Position numbers and translations under genes: made by a program | Notes under the pieces: generated by a model | Databases searched by the model: none | What the model was told of the DNA's origin: nothing | The model's input: only the letters and a program-made list of their open reading frames with translations | DNA from: Fidelibacterota bacterium | Lineage (GTDB): Bacteria > Fidelibacterota > Marinisomatia > Marinisomatales > TCS55 | Reading direction: 5' to 3' | NCBI GenBank assembly: GCA_004124385.1 | Contig: SCKN01000005.1 | Span: 62,001 to 126,000 of the forward strand | Length of the DNA stretch: 64,000 nt | Shown: in pieces, positions 19,182-27,897 of the stretch | Layout: each line of letters opens with the position of its first letter | How positions within the stretch are numbered: position 1 is the first letter of the stretch

Positions 19182-20102
19182 ATGCTGAAACGAATATTTT
19201 TCATATCACAATTAATTCCGCTGTTATTAAGCGCTCAAAGCGACTTATACCCAATACAGGACTATTTTGGTGGTGGGGTTGGGTATAGCCCAATGTATAT
19301 CTCATTGGATTCAATTCCCGGAACCAAAATGATGACAGCTTTGGGATTAAATACGAAAAATTTTGATAGTCCATTTATCGTTCACGGGGGGGAAGGTTTT
19401 ACTCATATTTCAGGTCGTTGGCGACTTGGCGGTTACGCTGGAATTGGATCTTCAAGAATCAGCAATATTATGGATGTGTATTTTTACCAAGAGACCAATG
19501 ATTCTATTGGTATTCAGCAAAATTCGTTACCGTTGTTAAATGATGGGGATAAAATCGTCCCATATGAAGGCAGTTTTCGTCCGACGGTAACTGCAAAGTT
19601 TTCTTTTACACTTGGGGCTGTTATATTAGAATACGTTGTGCCTATCTTCAGGGATTTGGAAATTTCAGGCGGTGTATTAATGGGACTTGGGCGAGTGAAT
19701 ATCAGCATTGATCAACATACCGGCGAGGCACAATGGAGCAATTTGTTTTCTAACGCATATGGAACTGTTTCAAATGGCGCTTTATACTTCAGCGTTGATT
19801 CTTCTTTAACAGATTCTGCTGCGAATGATCTTATAGAAACCATGCAGGGAACGACCCTTTCTCCGGTAAATGGATATGGTGGAATGACTGACTTGAGTGG
19901 CACATTTTTTAATTTTCAACCTTATGTAGCTATAAAATGGCAAATTATGGATCGTGTGGGATTACGTTTGAGCCTTGGCTATAACCAGGGAACTATTGAC
20001 GCAGGAGAATGGCGTTTGAATGATCGCAAACAAATTGCTGACTCTCCAAAATCGACATTACAAGGCATAACTATACGCACCATGTTTTATTTTGGTTTAT
20101 AG
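19182..20102 (+). CDS. Putative outer-membrane beta-barrel protein
   Basis: 306 residues from ATG 19182 (MLKRIFFISQLIPLLLSAQ, a signal peptide); an upstream TTG at 19113 would add an unlikely leader. The mature part is rich in alternating aromatic/hydrophobic strands and Gly (WRLGGYAGIGSSRI, LEISGGVLMGLGRVNIS, VGLRLSLGYNQG) and ends in TMFYFGL with a C-terminal aromatic-hydrophobic strand as in outer-membrane barrels. Function unknown. It is divergent from the FG-GAP gene pair and precedes the S41 protease on the same strand. Confidence 0.6.
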   Translation: MLKRIFFISQLIPLLLSAQSDLYPIQDYFGGGVGYSPMYISLDSIPGTKMMTALGLNTKNFDSPFIVHGGEGFTHISGRWRLGGYAGIGSSRISNIMDVYFYQETNDSIGIQQNSLPLLNDGDKIVPYEGSFRPTVTAKFSFTLGAVILEYVVPIFRDLEISGGVLMGLGRVNISIDQHTGEAQWSNLFSNAYGTVSNGALYFSVDSSLTDSAANDLIETMQGTTLSPVNGYGGMTDLSGTFFNFQPYVAIKWQIMDRVGLRLSLGYNQGTIDAGEWRLNDRKQIADSPKSTLQGITIRTMFYFGL

Positions 20103-20143
20103 TTTCTCGCTGGCTTCGTTTTACTTATCTTAAAATTAATCAA

Positions 20144-21751
20144 ATGAAAAATAAGACACTCTTCAAAAAAGTTCCTTTTGTGCTGATGCTTATTACCGTC
20201 ACATTATTTGCATTAATACCACTTTCACAGATTGTATATTCCAAAAATCCTTACAGCGCCATTGAAAGCAAGCTTAAGGTTATGAATCAAATATTATATT
20301 ATATCAACCAACTGTATTTTGAAGATGTTGATATGGATGAACTTATGGAAGGCGCTTTTCAAGGCATATTCAAACAATTGGACCCTCATTCAATTTATAT
20401 CCCAGCGAAACAACAAGAAGAAATCGAGGAGCTCTTTCGAGGCTCTTTCCAAGGCATTGGAATTGAGTTCGATGTTTTAAATGGTTATATTACCGTTATT
20501 TCCCCTGTGGCAGATAGTCCATCAGAGCGGGCAGGGCTCATGCCCGGTGATCAAATAATTGCAATCGATGGTGAAGATGCATATGAAATCACTAAAAAAG
20601 ATGTGTTTAAAAAACTGCGTGGGCCAAAAGGGACTAGTGTTGAAATCACCATTTTGCGATTAGGCGGAGATAAATTTGATGTAACAATTATACGTGATGA
20701 TATTCCCATTTATAGCGTTCGAGCAGCATTAATGTTGGATAATGAAACAGGGTATATCTGGCTAACCCGCTTTTCAGCAACCACAGACGAAGAAGTCCGC
20801 ACTGCATTTAATCAGCTTGAAGCACAAGGAATGAAAAGGTTGCTTTTGGATCTCCGTAATAATAGTGGTGGATATTTAGAACAGGCCGCAGCTATCAGTA
20901 ATTTATTTATTGCCCGTAAAGACACGCTTGTCTTTACGAAAGGAAAAAGCAAAAAAATGGAACAGGTGTTTATTGCTGACCCCAAGCAAGGGAGAGAAGA
21001 TTATCCCTTGATTGTATTAATCAATCGCGGTTCTGCAAGTGCCAGTGAAATCGTTGCTGGGGCCATCCAAGATCTTGATCGAGGACTTGTAGTAGGCGAA
21101 ACCAGCTTTGGTAAAGGCCTTGTCCAACGACAGTTGCCATTAAATGACGGATCAGCTATGCGCGTTACAATAGCCCGCTATTATACTCCTAGCGGCCGTC
21201 TTATTCAACGACCATATACAAATGGTAATGCAAAAGAATATTATAAAGATCTATATATTGAAAATCGTGAAACGGTTTTGGATTCGTTAAAGGAGCTCAG
21301 ACCTAAATATAAAACGCGTTTAGGAAGAATTGTATATGGTGGTGGTGGTATCACCCCCGATCAATATATAGCTTGGGATTTAAAGCTTCAAAAAAATACT
21401 CAAAAATTACTTACTCATTCTAAACGTCCATTTTTCAATTGGGGTTCAAATTATGCCAACAGTCACCGCGATGAATTCGAAACATATGAAAATTTTAATT
21501 CTTACTGGATTCTTGATCAAAATGACTTTCTTACATTTTTAGATTATGTTCGTAATCAGGAGATTGAGTTAAATTTAGACGAGCTTGAAATTGATAAAGA
21601 TTATATCTTAAACATGTTGAAATCAGAAATTGCTAGTTCTTATTGGGGAAAAGATGAAGCAATTGGTATTCGTTTACGATATGATAATCAAGTTATGAGT
21701 GCTTTAAATTATTTTAATGAGGCAGCTGGTTTCATCAAAATTTCTCAGTAA
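20144..21751 (+). CDS. S41-family C-terminal processing peptidase (CtpA/Prc-like)
   Basis: 535 residues. One membrane helix (about 10-32), a PDZ domain (about 95-175, with GIEFDVLNGYITVISPVADS and GLMPGDQIIAIDGED), then the tail-specific protease core. The catalytic Ser is in GSASASEIVAGA (about residue 299) and the Lys in SFGKGLVQ (324), 25 apart as in Prc. The C-terminal 170 residues extend past the usual CtpA length. Likely a periplasmic, membrane-tethered protease that trims C-termini of envelope proteins. Confidence 0.92.
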   Translation: MKNKTLFKKVPFVLMLITVTLFALIPLSQIVYSKNPYSAIESKLKVMNQILYYINQLYFEDVDMDELMEGAFQGIFKQLDPHSIYIPAKQQEEIEELFRGSFQGIGIEFDVLNGYITVISPVADSPSERAGLMPGDQIIAIDGEDAYEITKKDVFKKLRGPKGTSVEITILRLGGDKFDVTIIRDDIPIYSVRAALMLDNETGYIWLTRFSATTDEEVRTAFNQLEAQGMKRLLLDLRNNSGGYLEQAAAISNLFIARKDTLVFTKGKSKKMEQVFIADPKQGREDYPLIVLINRGSASASEIVAGAIQDLDRGLVVGETSFGKGLVQRQLPLNDGSAMRVTIARYYTPSGRLIQRPYTNGNAKEYYKDLYIENRETVLDSLKELRPKYKTRLGRIVYGGGGITPDQYIAWDLKLQKNTQKLLTHSKRPFFNWGSNYANSHRDEFETYENFNSYWILDQNDFLTFLDYVRNQEIELNLDELEIDKDYILNMLKSEIASSYWGKDEAIGIRLRYDNQVMSALNYFNEAAGFIKISQ

Positions 21752-21770
21752 AATTAATTTATTGGATTCA

Positions 21771-21799
21771 TTGACATTCCCATTTGAAATTGATAATTT
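21771..21799 (+). promoter_or_regulatory. Sigma70-like promoter of the exbB-exbD-exbD-tonB operon
   Basis: TTGACA at 21771-21776, a 17-base spacer, then TAATTT at 21794-21799. It lies 55 bases upstream of exbB, whose ATG has a strong GGAGG ribosome site at 21844-21848. The -10 box is a weak match. Confidence 0.5.
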
Positions 21800-21853
21800 C
21801 AGCGTCAATTTTTTCGATTAATATAAACAATCAATAGAAGAACGGAGGACTAG

Positions 21854-22480
21854 ATGCTAGTCGAATATTTCGTAAACGGCGGACCTTTCATGTGGCCCAT
21901 TTTACTGTCACTTGTTTTTGGTCTTGCTTTTGCAGGTGAACGCTTTTATTCATTAATTATGTCATCAATAAACGCACAGAAGTTTTTTGAGGATGTAAAT
22001 AATACATTAGACAATGAAGGGGTAGATGCTACACTTGAGTTGTGTGAAAAAACAAACGGCCCAGTTGCTGAAATTTTCCACGCTGGACTTTCTCGAGTTC
22101 ATCGTGGAATTATAGAAGTAGAAAAAGCTATTCAAAATGCTGGTTCGATAGAAATGTCTTTTCTGGAAAAAAACATGATCTGGCTCAATGCAGTTATCAC
22201 GATTGCGCCTATGCTAGGATTTACAGGTACAGTGGCTGGTATGGTAAATGCTTTTGATGCAATTGCAGCTGCAGACGATATTTCACCTGCGGTTGTGGCG
22301 GGTGGAATTTCTCAGGCATTATTAACAACTGCCTTTGGTTTGATCGTGGCAATGATTATTCAAATTTTTCAGAATATCTTTGTATCCCGAATTGATAAAT
22401 TGGTTCTAGATATGGAAGAGAATTCCATAAAACTTGTTGACCATCTTTACGAGATGGAAGTAAAGAAGAAAAAGAAATAA
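21854..22480 (+). CDS. exbB: MotA/TolQ/ExbB proton channel family protein
   Basis: 208 residues with three membrane helices: about 10-30, 108-130 and 150-172. The family core is present: LNAVITIAPMLGFTGTVAGMVNAF and ISQALLTTAFGLIVAMI, including the channel-lining Thr/Pro pattern. With ExbD it uses the proton gradient to energise TonB in the inner membrane. It heads a four-gene operon with two ExbD genes and TonB. The C-terminus is a lysine run (KKKKK). Confidence 0.92.
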   Translation: MLVEYFVNGGPFMWPILLSLVFGLAFAGERFYSLIMSSINAQKFFEDVNNTLDNEGVDATLELCEKTNGPVAEIFHAGLSRVHRGIIEVEKAIQNAGSIEMSFLEKNMIWLNAVITIAPMLGFTGTVAGMVNAFDAIAAADDISPAVVAGGISQALLTTAFGLIVAMIIQIFQNIFVSRIDKLVLDMEENSIKLVDHLYEMEVKKKKK

Positions 22481-22492
22481 ACCAATAGTATA

Positions 22493-22888
22493 ATGAAAAA
22501 GAAACGCCGCTTTCGACGCGGAGAAATCCCCACAGCTTCTATGGCCGATATAGCCTTTTTGTTGCTCATATTTTTTCTAGTGACTACTACAATTGATATG
22601 GACAAAGGACTGGGTATTGTTCTACCCGCTGAGGGAGAAGAGATAGAGATTAAAAAAGATAATATTCTCAATTGTTTGATTAATTCAAGTGGAAATGTTT
22701 TGTTGGGTGGTGAACCAATTAAAACAAAGGATATTGGAAAAGAGGTTCGGCGGAAAATTGCTGAAAATCAAAAACTGATTATTTCTGTTAAGGCTCATGC
22801 AAAAACAAAATATAGTGATTATATCGCTGTTATAGATCAACTCAAAATGGCGAATGCAAAACGTATATCTATTGCGGAAGTTGAATAG
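22493..22888 (+). CDS. exbD: ExbD/TolR-family protein, first copy
   Basis: 131 residues: a basic cytosolic N-terminus (MKKKRRFRRGEIPTASMAD), a membrane helix with the conserved proton-carrying Asp (ADIAFLLLIFFLVTTTIDM), and a periplasmic domain. The periplasmic half matches the family pattern (ILNCLINSSGNVLLGGEPI). It works with ExbB. The last base of its stop codon is shared with the GTG of the second ExbD. Confidence 0.92.
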   Translation: MKKKRRFRRGEIPTASMADIAFLLLIFFLVTTTIDMDKGLGIVLPAEGEEIEIKKDNILNCLINSSGNVLLGGEPIKTKDIGKEVRRKIAENQKLIISVKAHAKTKYSDYIAVIDQLKMANAKRISIAEVE

Positions 22889-23298
22889 TGAAACTCAAAC
22901 GTAAAACAAAAATATCGAGCGAAATCCCAACAGCATCTATGCCGGATATCATTTTCATGTTGCTGATATTTTTTATGGTTACAACTGTCCTGCGTAAATA
23001 TTCCGGCCTTCCCGTGGAACTCCCCAGGGCAAAACGGATTGAAAAGCTTAAATCAAAACGACACACGTCTAATATCTGGGTTTCAAAAGAAGGATTAGTT
23101 TCAATTCAAGACAAATTACATAGCGTTGAAAATATTCGTCATGTGATGTATGATATTCGCGCTGCAGACCCATTGTTAACCGTTTCTTTAAAAGCGGATA
23201 AATCTGCAAAAATGGGCTTGATTTCGGAGATTCATAATGAATTGAGAAAAGCAGATGCGTTGAAATTAAATTATTCAACCAAAACAGCTGTTGAATAA
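22888..23298 (+). CDS. exbD: ExbD/TolR-family protein, second copy
   Basis: 136 residues starting with GTG at 22888, overlapping the first ExbD by one base. Same layout: KISSEIPTASMPDIIFMLLI with the conserved Asp, then a periplasmic domain. The two copies share the SEIPTASM/GEIPTASM segment but differ after the helix, so they are old paralogues. Tandem ExbD pairs are common in Bacteroidetes-type TonB systems and may form a heterodimer in the ExbB pore. Confidence 0.92.
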   Translation: MKLKRKTKISSEIPTASMPDIIFMLLIFFMVTTVLRKYSGLPVELPRAKRIEKLKSKRHTSNIWVSKEGLVSIQDKLHSVENIRHVMYDIRAADPLLTVSLKADKSAKMGLISEIHNELRKADALKLNYSTKTAVE

Positions 23299-23300
23299 AT

Positions 23301-23915
23301 ATGGTTAAATATTCCCCCGTATTAAAATTCAACTACCCTGTTATAGTGCGTATAGCAGGTTTTTCTGGTATTTTAATTATAACTTTTGGGTTTTTATTTA
23401 CCCCTCGAAACTTTGATGTTTTTATATTAGATGAAGCCAATCAAATTATTATTGAACAGATAGATATTCCGCAAACCCAGCAGTTAGATTTGCCGCCACC
23501 GCCAGCAAGACCCTCTGTGCCCATTGAATCAGAGGATGAAGATTTAGAAGATGTTACAATTGAAGAAACCGATTTGGAAAGTTTTGAAGCGTGGGATGCC
23601 CCTCCACCTCCACCAGAGGGACCTAGAGTTAAATTTATTCCTTATGATGATCCCCCGAGGCCGCTCACGCCTATTCGCCCAAAATATCCTGAAATTGCTC
23701 AAGAAGCTGGAATCGAGGGGACTGTTATTGTTCAGGTCTTTGTAGATAAAAAAGGACGAGTAAAAGAAACAATTATTTTAAAAGGTATCCCAAACACTGG
23801 GTTGGATGAAGCAGCTATAAAGGCAATCCGTAAAACCCGCTTTTTCCCGGCTAAGCAGCGTGAACGGGCTGTGGGTGTTTGGATATCTATTCCAGTGAAT
23901 TTCAGATTGAAATAA
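23301..23915 (+). CDS. tonB: Energy transducer TonB
   Basis: 204 residues. One N-terminal membrane helix (about 13-33), a periplasmic stretch rich in Pro and acidic residues (LDLPPPPARPSVP, DAPPPPPEGPRV), and a C-terminal TonB domain from about 120 (IRPKYPEIAQEAGIEGTVIV, then RKTRFFPAKQRERAVGVWIS). It passes energy from ExbB/ExbD to outer-membrane receptors. No TonB-dependent receptor lies in the window. Confidence 0.92.
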   Translation: MVKYSPVLKFNYPVIVRIAGFSGILIITFGFLFTPRNFDVFILDEANQIIIEQIDIPQTQQLDLPPPPARPSVPIESEDEDLEDVTIEETDLESFEAWDAPPPPPEGPRVKFIPYDDPPRPLTPIRPKYPEIAQEAGIEGTVIVQVFVDKKGRVKETIILKGIPNTGLDEAAIKAIRKTRFFPAKQRERAVGVWISIPVNFRLK

Positions 23916-23922
23916 ACTAAAA

Positions 23923-23950
23923 AGTCCCGATATTCATCAGGGGTTTTTTA
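23923..23950. terminator. Bidirectional terminator between tonB and sdhB
   Basis: A hairpin of TCCCGAT and ATC(A)GGG around ATTC (one bulged A), followed by six T on the plus strand and by CTTTTTAG on the minus strand. It lies between two convergent operons, a few bases past the tonB stop. Confidence 0.6.
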
Positions 23951-23983
23951 TATAATAAAATTTTTGTTGATTTTAAAATTTTA

Positions 23984-24733
23984 TTAGTTACGTTTAAAAA
24001 TTTTCCTATATAACCACATAACAGGATCATAATATTTATCTACCACTCGTTCCTTTAGGGGAATAATCCCATTATCTGTTATTTGTATATGTTCTGGACA
24101 GACATCTGTACAACAGCGGGTAATATTACACATGCCTGCCCCAAATTCTTCTTTAATAGCTGGAATGCGGTCTGCTTCATCCAGAGGGTGCATTTCTAAA
24201 GAAGCTAAACGTATCATAAATCTTGGACCTATAAATTTATCTTTTTTATTGTGATCTCGCAAAACATGGCATACATCTTGACAAAGAAAACATTCTATAC
24301 ATTTTCTGAATTCTTGAATTCTTTCTACATCCCGTTGAAACATTCTATGGTTACCATCTTTATCTCTTGCTCTAATCTTAAGCGGTTGAATTCTTTTATT
24401 CTGTTCATAGTTCCAGGAAAAATCAGCAACCAAATCCTTGATTATGGGAAAGGCCTTAATGGGCTGTATTGTTATTTCTTCATCTTCTCTATAATCATTT
24501 AATCTAGTCATGCAGGCTAATTTTGGTTTACCATTTATCTCAACACTGCAAGACCCACATTTTCCTGCTTTACAATTCCAGCGAACAGCAAGATCAGATG
24601 CATGTTCGGTTTGAATACGATGCACTGCATCTAAAACAACCATTCCTTGTTCAACTGCTACAGAATATGAAATAAATTCCCCGCTCTTTTTATTCCCTCG
24701 CCAAACCTTAAATTTACGATCCACTTGATTCAC
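23984..24733 (-). CDS. sdhB: Succinate dehydrogenase/fumarate reductase iron-sulfur subunit
   Basis: 249 residues. The [2Fe-2S] site is CKAGKCGSCSVEING with a later Cys in LACMTRL; the [4Fe-4S] site is CIECFLCQDVCHV; the last cluster is in CNITRCCTDVCPEHI. It carries electrons from the flavoprotein to quinone. Its start overlaps the end of sdhA by 20 bases. Gene order is anchor, A, B. Confidence 0.93.
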   Translation of the reverse strand: MNQVDRKFKVWRGNKKSGEFISYSVAVEQGMVVLDAVHRIQTEHASDLAVRWNCKAGKCGSCSVEINGKPKLACMTRLNDYREDEEITIQPIKAFPIIKDLVADFSWNYEQNKRIQPLKIRARDKDGNHRMFQRDVERIQEFRKCIECFLCQDVCHVLRDHNKKDKFIGPRFMIRLASLEMHPLDEADRIPAIKEEFGAGMCNITRCCTDVCPEHIQITDNGIIPLKERVVDKYYDPVMWLYRKIFKRN

Positions 24734-26546
24734 CTTCTAATTCTGACAATGTGGCAAAAGCAATATCCGATAATTCTTTAGGAGGTTCTTCGCGGTGTCT
24801 TTTTTCAGCTACCATACCAGAGGATGTATTTCGGATAACAACATTATACTTCATCCCCTCTTCGCTCTCACCTTCAAAATCTAATCGAGTATGTGCACCG
24901 CGACTCTCTTCCCTTAAAAATGCAGCTTTAGTGACAGCTTCGGCAGTTACCATGAGATTTTTTAAATCAAGAGCTTCATTCCAGCCTGGATTATATTGAG
25001 GTGATGCGTGGGCATACACTCTACCCACATCTTCTTTGATCTTTTCAAGTTTTTCAAGCCCTAATTGAAGCTCATCGCCCGTTCGAACAATACCAACATA
25101 CTTTTGCATGGTTTCTTGTAATTTTTCATGAAGAACAAACGGGTTAATGCCTTCATCTCGATTTAATATATCTGTAGCAGATGTAATAATTTCTTTTATT
25201 TTTAAATTGTTGATTTGCGGTTTATTCGAAAGATTATTAATATAATTTGTTACTCCATCACCGGCCAACTTTCCAAAAACAAGTAAATCTGAAAGTGAAT
25301 TTCCACCTAATCGGTTAGCGCCATGCATACCTCCGGCACATTCACCGCAAGCAAATAAACCGGGAATATTTGTTTCCTGTGAATTGCTATCCACGCGAAT
25401 ACCACCCATAAAATAATGTAGGGTTGGACCAACTTCCATGGGGACCTCGGTAATATCAATAACGGCCAATTCTTTAAACTGATGATACATAGAAGGCAAT
25501 TTTCGCTTTATAAATTCTGCTGATTGTTGTGATGCAATGTCTAAAAAGACACCGCCATTCGGAGAACCGCGCCCAGCTTCAACTTCAGCCTTAATAGCTC
25601 TTGCAACAACATCTCTAGTTAATAATTCTGGTGGTCGCCTAGCATCTCGATCTCCAGACAGCCATAGATTTGCTTCTTCAACGGTATCAGCTGTTTCACT
25701 CGCAAATATCTTTGGTATATAATCAAACATAAAGCGCTTCCCGTCACTATTTTTCAATATACCGCCATCACCACGAACACCTTCTGTAACAAGAATACCT
25801 CGAACTGAAGGTGGCCACACCATTCCCGTTGGGTGAAATTGAGTAAATTCCATATCAATTAATTCAGCGCCTGCTCTATAGGCCATCCCTAAACCGTCTC
25901 CAGAATATTCCCAAGAATTAGACGTTATCCGCCATGCTTTACCACCGCCGCCCGTAGCAAATATAACCGCTTTTGCTTTAAATAAAATAAACCTGCCAGT
26001 TTCTCTCCAATAACCAACCAATCCTGCGACACGCCCATTATCAAGCACTAGGTCAAGACCGGTACATTCCATGTGGGTGTGAATTCCTTTATGAATGCAA
26101 AAATCTTGAAGGGTACGTAAAATTTCCAATCCTGTACGATCACCCACATGTGCTAATCGGGGATAACGGTGACCGCCAAAATTGCGCTGGTTAATCAAGC
26201 CATTCTCTGTACGATCAAAAACAGCACCCCATTCTTCTAGTTCGCGCACGCGTTCTGGGGCTTGTTTAGCATGTAATTCAGCCATTCGCCATTGATTTAA
26301 GAATTTTCCCCCACGCATTGTATCTCTAAAATGAATTTTCCAATTATCTCTGGAATCCACATTCCCCATCGCTGCGGCCACTCCACCTTCCGCCATAACC
26401 GTATGGGCCTTCCCCAGTAATGATTTAGAAATCATTCCAGTGTTTAACCCATTTTGAGCACATTCAACAGCGGCGCGAATTCCAGCGCCACCAGCACCAA
26501 CAACTAACACATCATGTTCAACTGTTTGAATATCAGAAAAATCCAC
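24714..26546 (-). CDS. sdhA: Succinate dehydrogenase/fumarate reductase flavoprotein subunit
   Basis: 610 residues. FAD-binding GAGGAGIRAAVECAQNG at the N-terminus, AEGGVAAAMG, NFGGHRYPRLAHVGDRTG, and the active site region FTQFHPTGMVWPPSVRGILV with RGDGG. The FAD-linking His of the family sits in KAHTVMAEGG. It oxidises succinate (or reduces fumarate) on the cytosolic side. Direction of the reaction cannot be told from sequence. It starts right at the stop of the membrane anchor. Confidence 0.93.
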   Translation of the reverse strand: MDFSDIQTVEHDVLVVGAGGAGIRAAVECAQNGLNTGMISKSLLGKAHTVMAEGGVAAAMGNVDSRDNWKIHFRDTMRGGKFLNQWRMAELHAKQAPERVRELEEWGAVFDRTENGLINQRNFGGHRYPRLAHVGDRTGLEILRTLQDFCIHKGIHTHMECTGLDLVLDNGRVAGLVGYWRETGRFILFKAKAVIFATGGGGKAWRITSNSWEYSGDGLGMAYRAGAELIDMEFTQFHPTGMVWPPSVRGILVTEGVRGDGGILKNSDGKRFMFDYIPKIFASETADTVEEANLWLSGDRDARRPPELLTRDVVARAIKAEVEAGRGSPNGGVFLDIASQQSAEFIKRKLPSMYHQFKELAVIDITEVPMEVGPTLHYFMGGIRVDSNSQETNIPGLFACGECAGGMHGANRLGGNSLSDLLVFGKLAGDGVTNYINNLSNKPQINNLKIKEIITSATDILNRDEGINPFVLHEKLQETMQKYVGIVRTGDELQLGLEKLEKIKEDVGRVYAHASPQYNPGWNEALDLKNLMVTAEAVTKAAFLREESRGAHTRLDFEGESEEGMKYNVVIRNTSSGMVAEKRHREEPPKELSDIAFATLSELEGESSGS

Positions 26547-27392
26547 TTATAGGCTCCACGTATTAAAATCAGTCCAGTTTCCCATAGCAACCATCCGTAC
26601 ATAAATGTCTGCAAAAGCTACCCATATCATACTTATCCATGCCCAAAACATATGTCTGTCATTTAACGAAGAAATACCCTTCCATAATTTATGTTTAAAT
26701 TTTTCTTTACCATTTGGACATGAAAAACAATCCATTCTACCGCCAGACAAGTGTCGTAAAGCATGGCAGCCGAATGTGTAACCCGCTAACAATATGGGGT
26801 TAATAAGTAATATTATAGATCCAACACCTATACCGAGCTTACCATCGCGAAAAAATGATAAAACCGCATCGTAAGATAGAACAGCAATAATTCCAAAGGC
26901 TATATATAATGTATAGCGATGAATATTTTGAATTACCAAAAGTACTGTTTCCCCTGAATAATTTTTTTGGGTTACTCCACCGACAGCACATCCCGGAGGG
27001 GATAAGAAAAATGATCGGTAATAAAATTTTCTATAATAATAACATGTTAAACGAAACGATAAGGGTCCAGCTAAAATTAGAATTGCCGGTGTCATTGGAA
27101 TTAAGCTTGGCCACCAACCAGGGAATGAGCCGAGCCAAGCATGAGCCGCTGGAGCGGCTCCTGCAACTGTTGGGTTAATAAATATCAAAGGAGAATAAAA
27201 AGGGGATAAATACCCTCCAAACCCTTCTTGTCCGGCACTCCACCAATAATACTCTCCCTGTAACATAGACCAAGTTGTATAGACAACAAAAGCAATAAAG
27301 CCTAGTCCTGTAAGTGTAGGCTCAATCCACCATCTATCTTCTCTATTAGTAGATAAAAACCCTTGTTTGTGTCCGCCTGTTGGTTGATTCAT
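26547..27392 (-). CDS. Membrane anchor of an Sdh1-type succinate dehydrogenase
   Basis: 281 residues with about five membrane helices, longer than classical SdhC or SdhD and the only anchor in the operon. Segments RLTCYYYRKFYYRSFFL and SPPGCAVGG, and SSLNDRHMFWAWIS match the anchor of actinobacterial Sdh1-type enzymes as I remember it. A Cys/His cluster lies at C209-H210, H214, C222 and C225 (GCHALRHLSGGRMDCFSC). In mycobacterial Sdh1 the anchor holds a membrane-embedded Rieske-type cluster; whether this Cys/His set does the same is an inference. Confidence 0.75.
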   Translation of the reverse strand: MNQPTGGHKQGFLSTNREDRWWIEPTLTGLGFIAFVVYTTWSMLQGEYYWWSAGQEGFGGYLSPFYSPLIFINPTVAGAAPAAHAWLGSFPGWWPSLIPMTPAILILAGPLSFRLTCYYYRKFYYRSFFLSPPGCAVGGVTQKNYSGETVLLVIQNIHRYTLYIAFGIIAVLSYDAVLSFFRDGKLGIGVGSIILLINPILLAGYTFGCHALRHLSGGRMDCFSCPNGKEKFKHKLWKGISSLNDRHMFWAWISMIWVAFADIYVRMVAMGNWTDFNTWSL

Positions 27393-27486
27393 TATAAAAT
27401 TAGATTAAAGTAAATAATTATTAATTATCTAGGTAATAAATTAAAAATTATCTAACAACTAATGAAACTAATTCATGGAAAATTAT

Positions 27487-27897
27487 TTAATAATGACCCG
27501 CTAATCCTGCACCTAAATGGCTTCCGTAAAATAAAATACATACAGAAATAACCCCTAAAATATAATACCCCGCTGGCGGCCTTGTATGTATATGGTTATT
27601 ACTATAACGCCATAAACATAAACCAATAAAGAAAATAGCTGCTATAATTTGTGTAGATCCATGTGTTTGAAATATTGGAAATGGTTCAGACATATGCCCA
27701 TAAACTATATCCGCGATAAACCCAGTTATTATGGCAACAACTGATAAAAGAGCACCTGTCAATAATGTACACCAACCTGAAAAAAACAATTTGTGATTTT
27801 TAAAATAAATAGCCAAAAAATCAAAAAATATACTTATTGATAATAATGCAATCGGGAAGTGAATAACTTGATGATGTAAATAATCCAGGCTAAACAT
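27487..27897 (-). CDS. DUF2231-like small membrane protein
   Basis: 136 residues, four membrane helices. It begins YLHHQVIHFPIALLSIS, the H-x-x-x-(V/I)-H-F-P-I-A-L opening of DUF2231 proteins, and has GFIADIVYGHM and a closing HLGAGLAGHY rich in His and Gly. The conserved His residues suggest haem or metal binding, but this is not shown. It overlaps the end of the glutamate-cysteine ligase gene by 8 bases. Confidence 0.65.
   Translation of the reverse strand: MFSLDYLHHQVIHFPIALLSISIFFDFLAIYFKNHKLFFSGWCTLLTGALLSVVAIITGFIADIVYGHMSEPFPIFQTHGSTQIIAAIFFIGLCLWRYSNNHIHTRPPAGYYILGVISVCILFYGSHLGAGLAGHY

Noticed and set aside
20144-23915. One operon of S41 protease with ExbB-ExbD-TonB
   Set aside because: A gap of about 100 bases with a promoter-like TTGACA site and a separate strong ribosome site precedes exbB, so I treat them as two transcripts.
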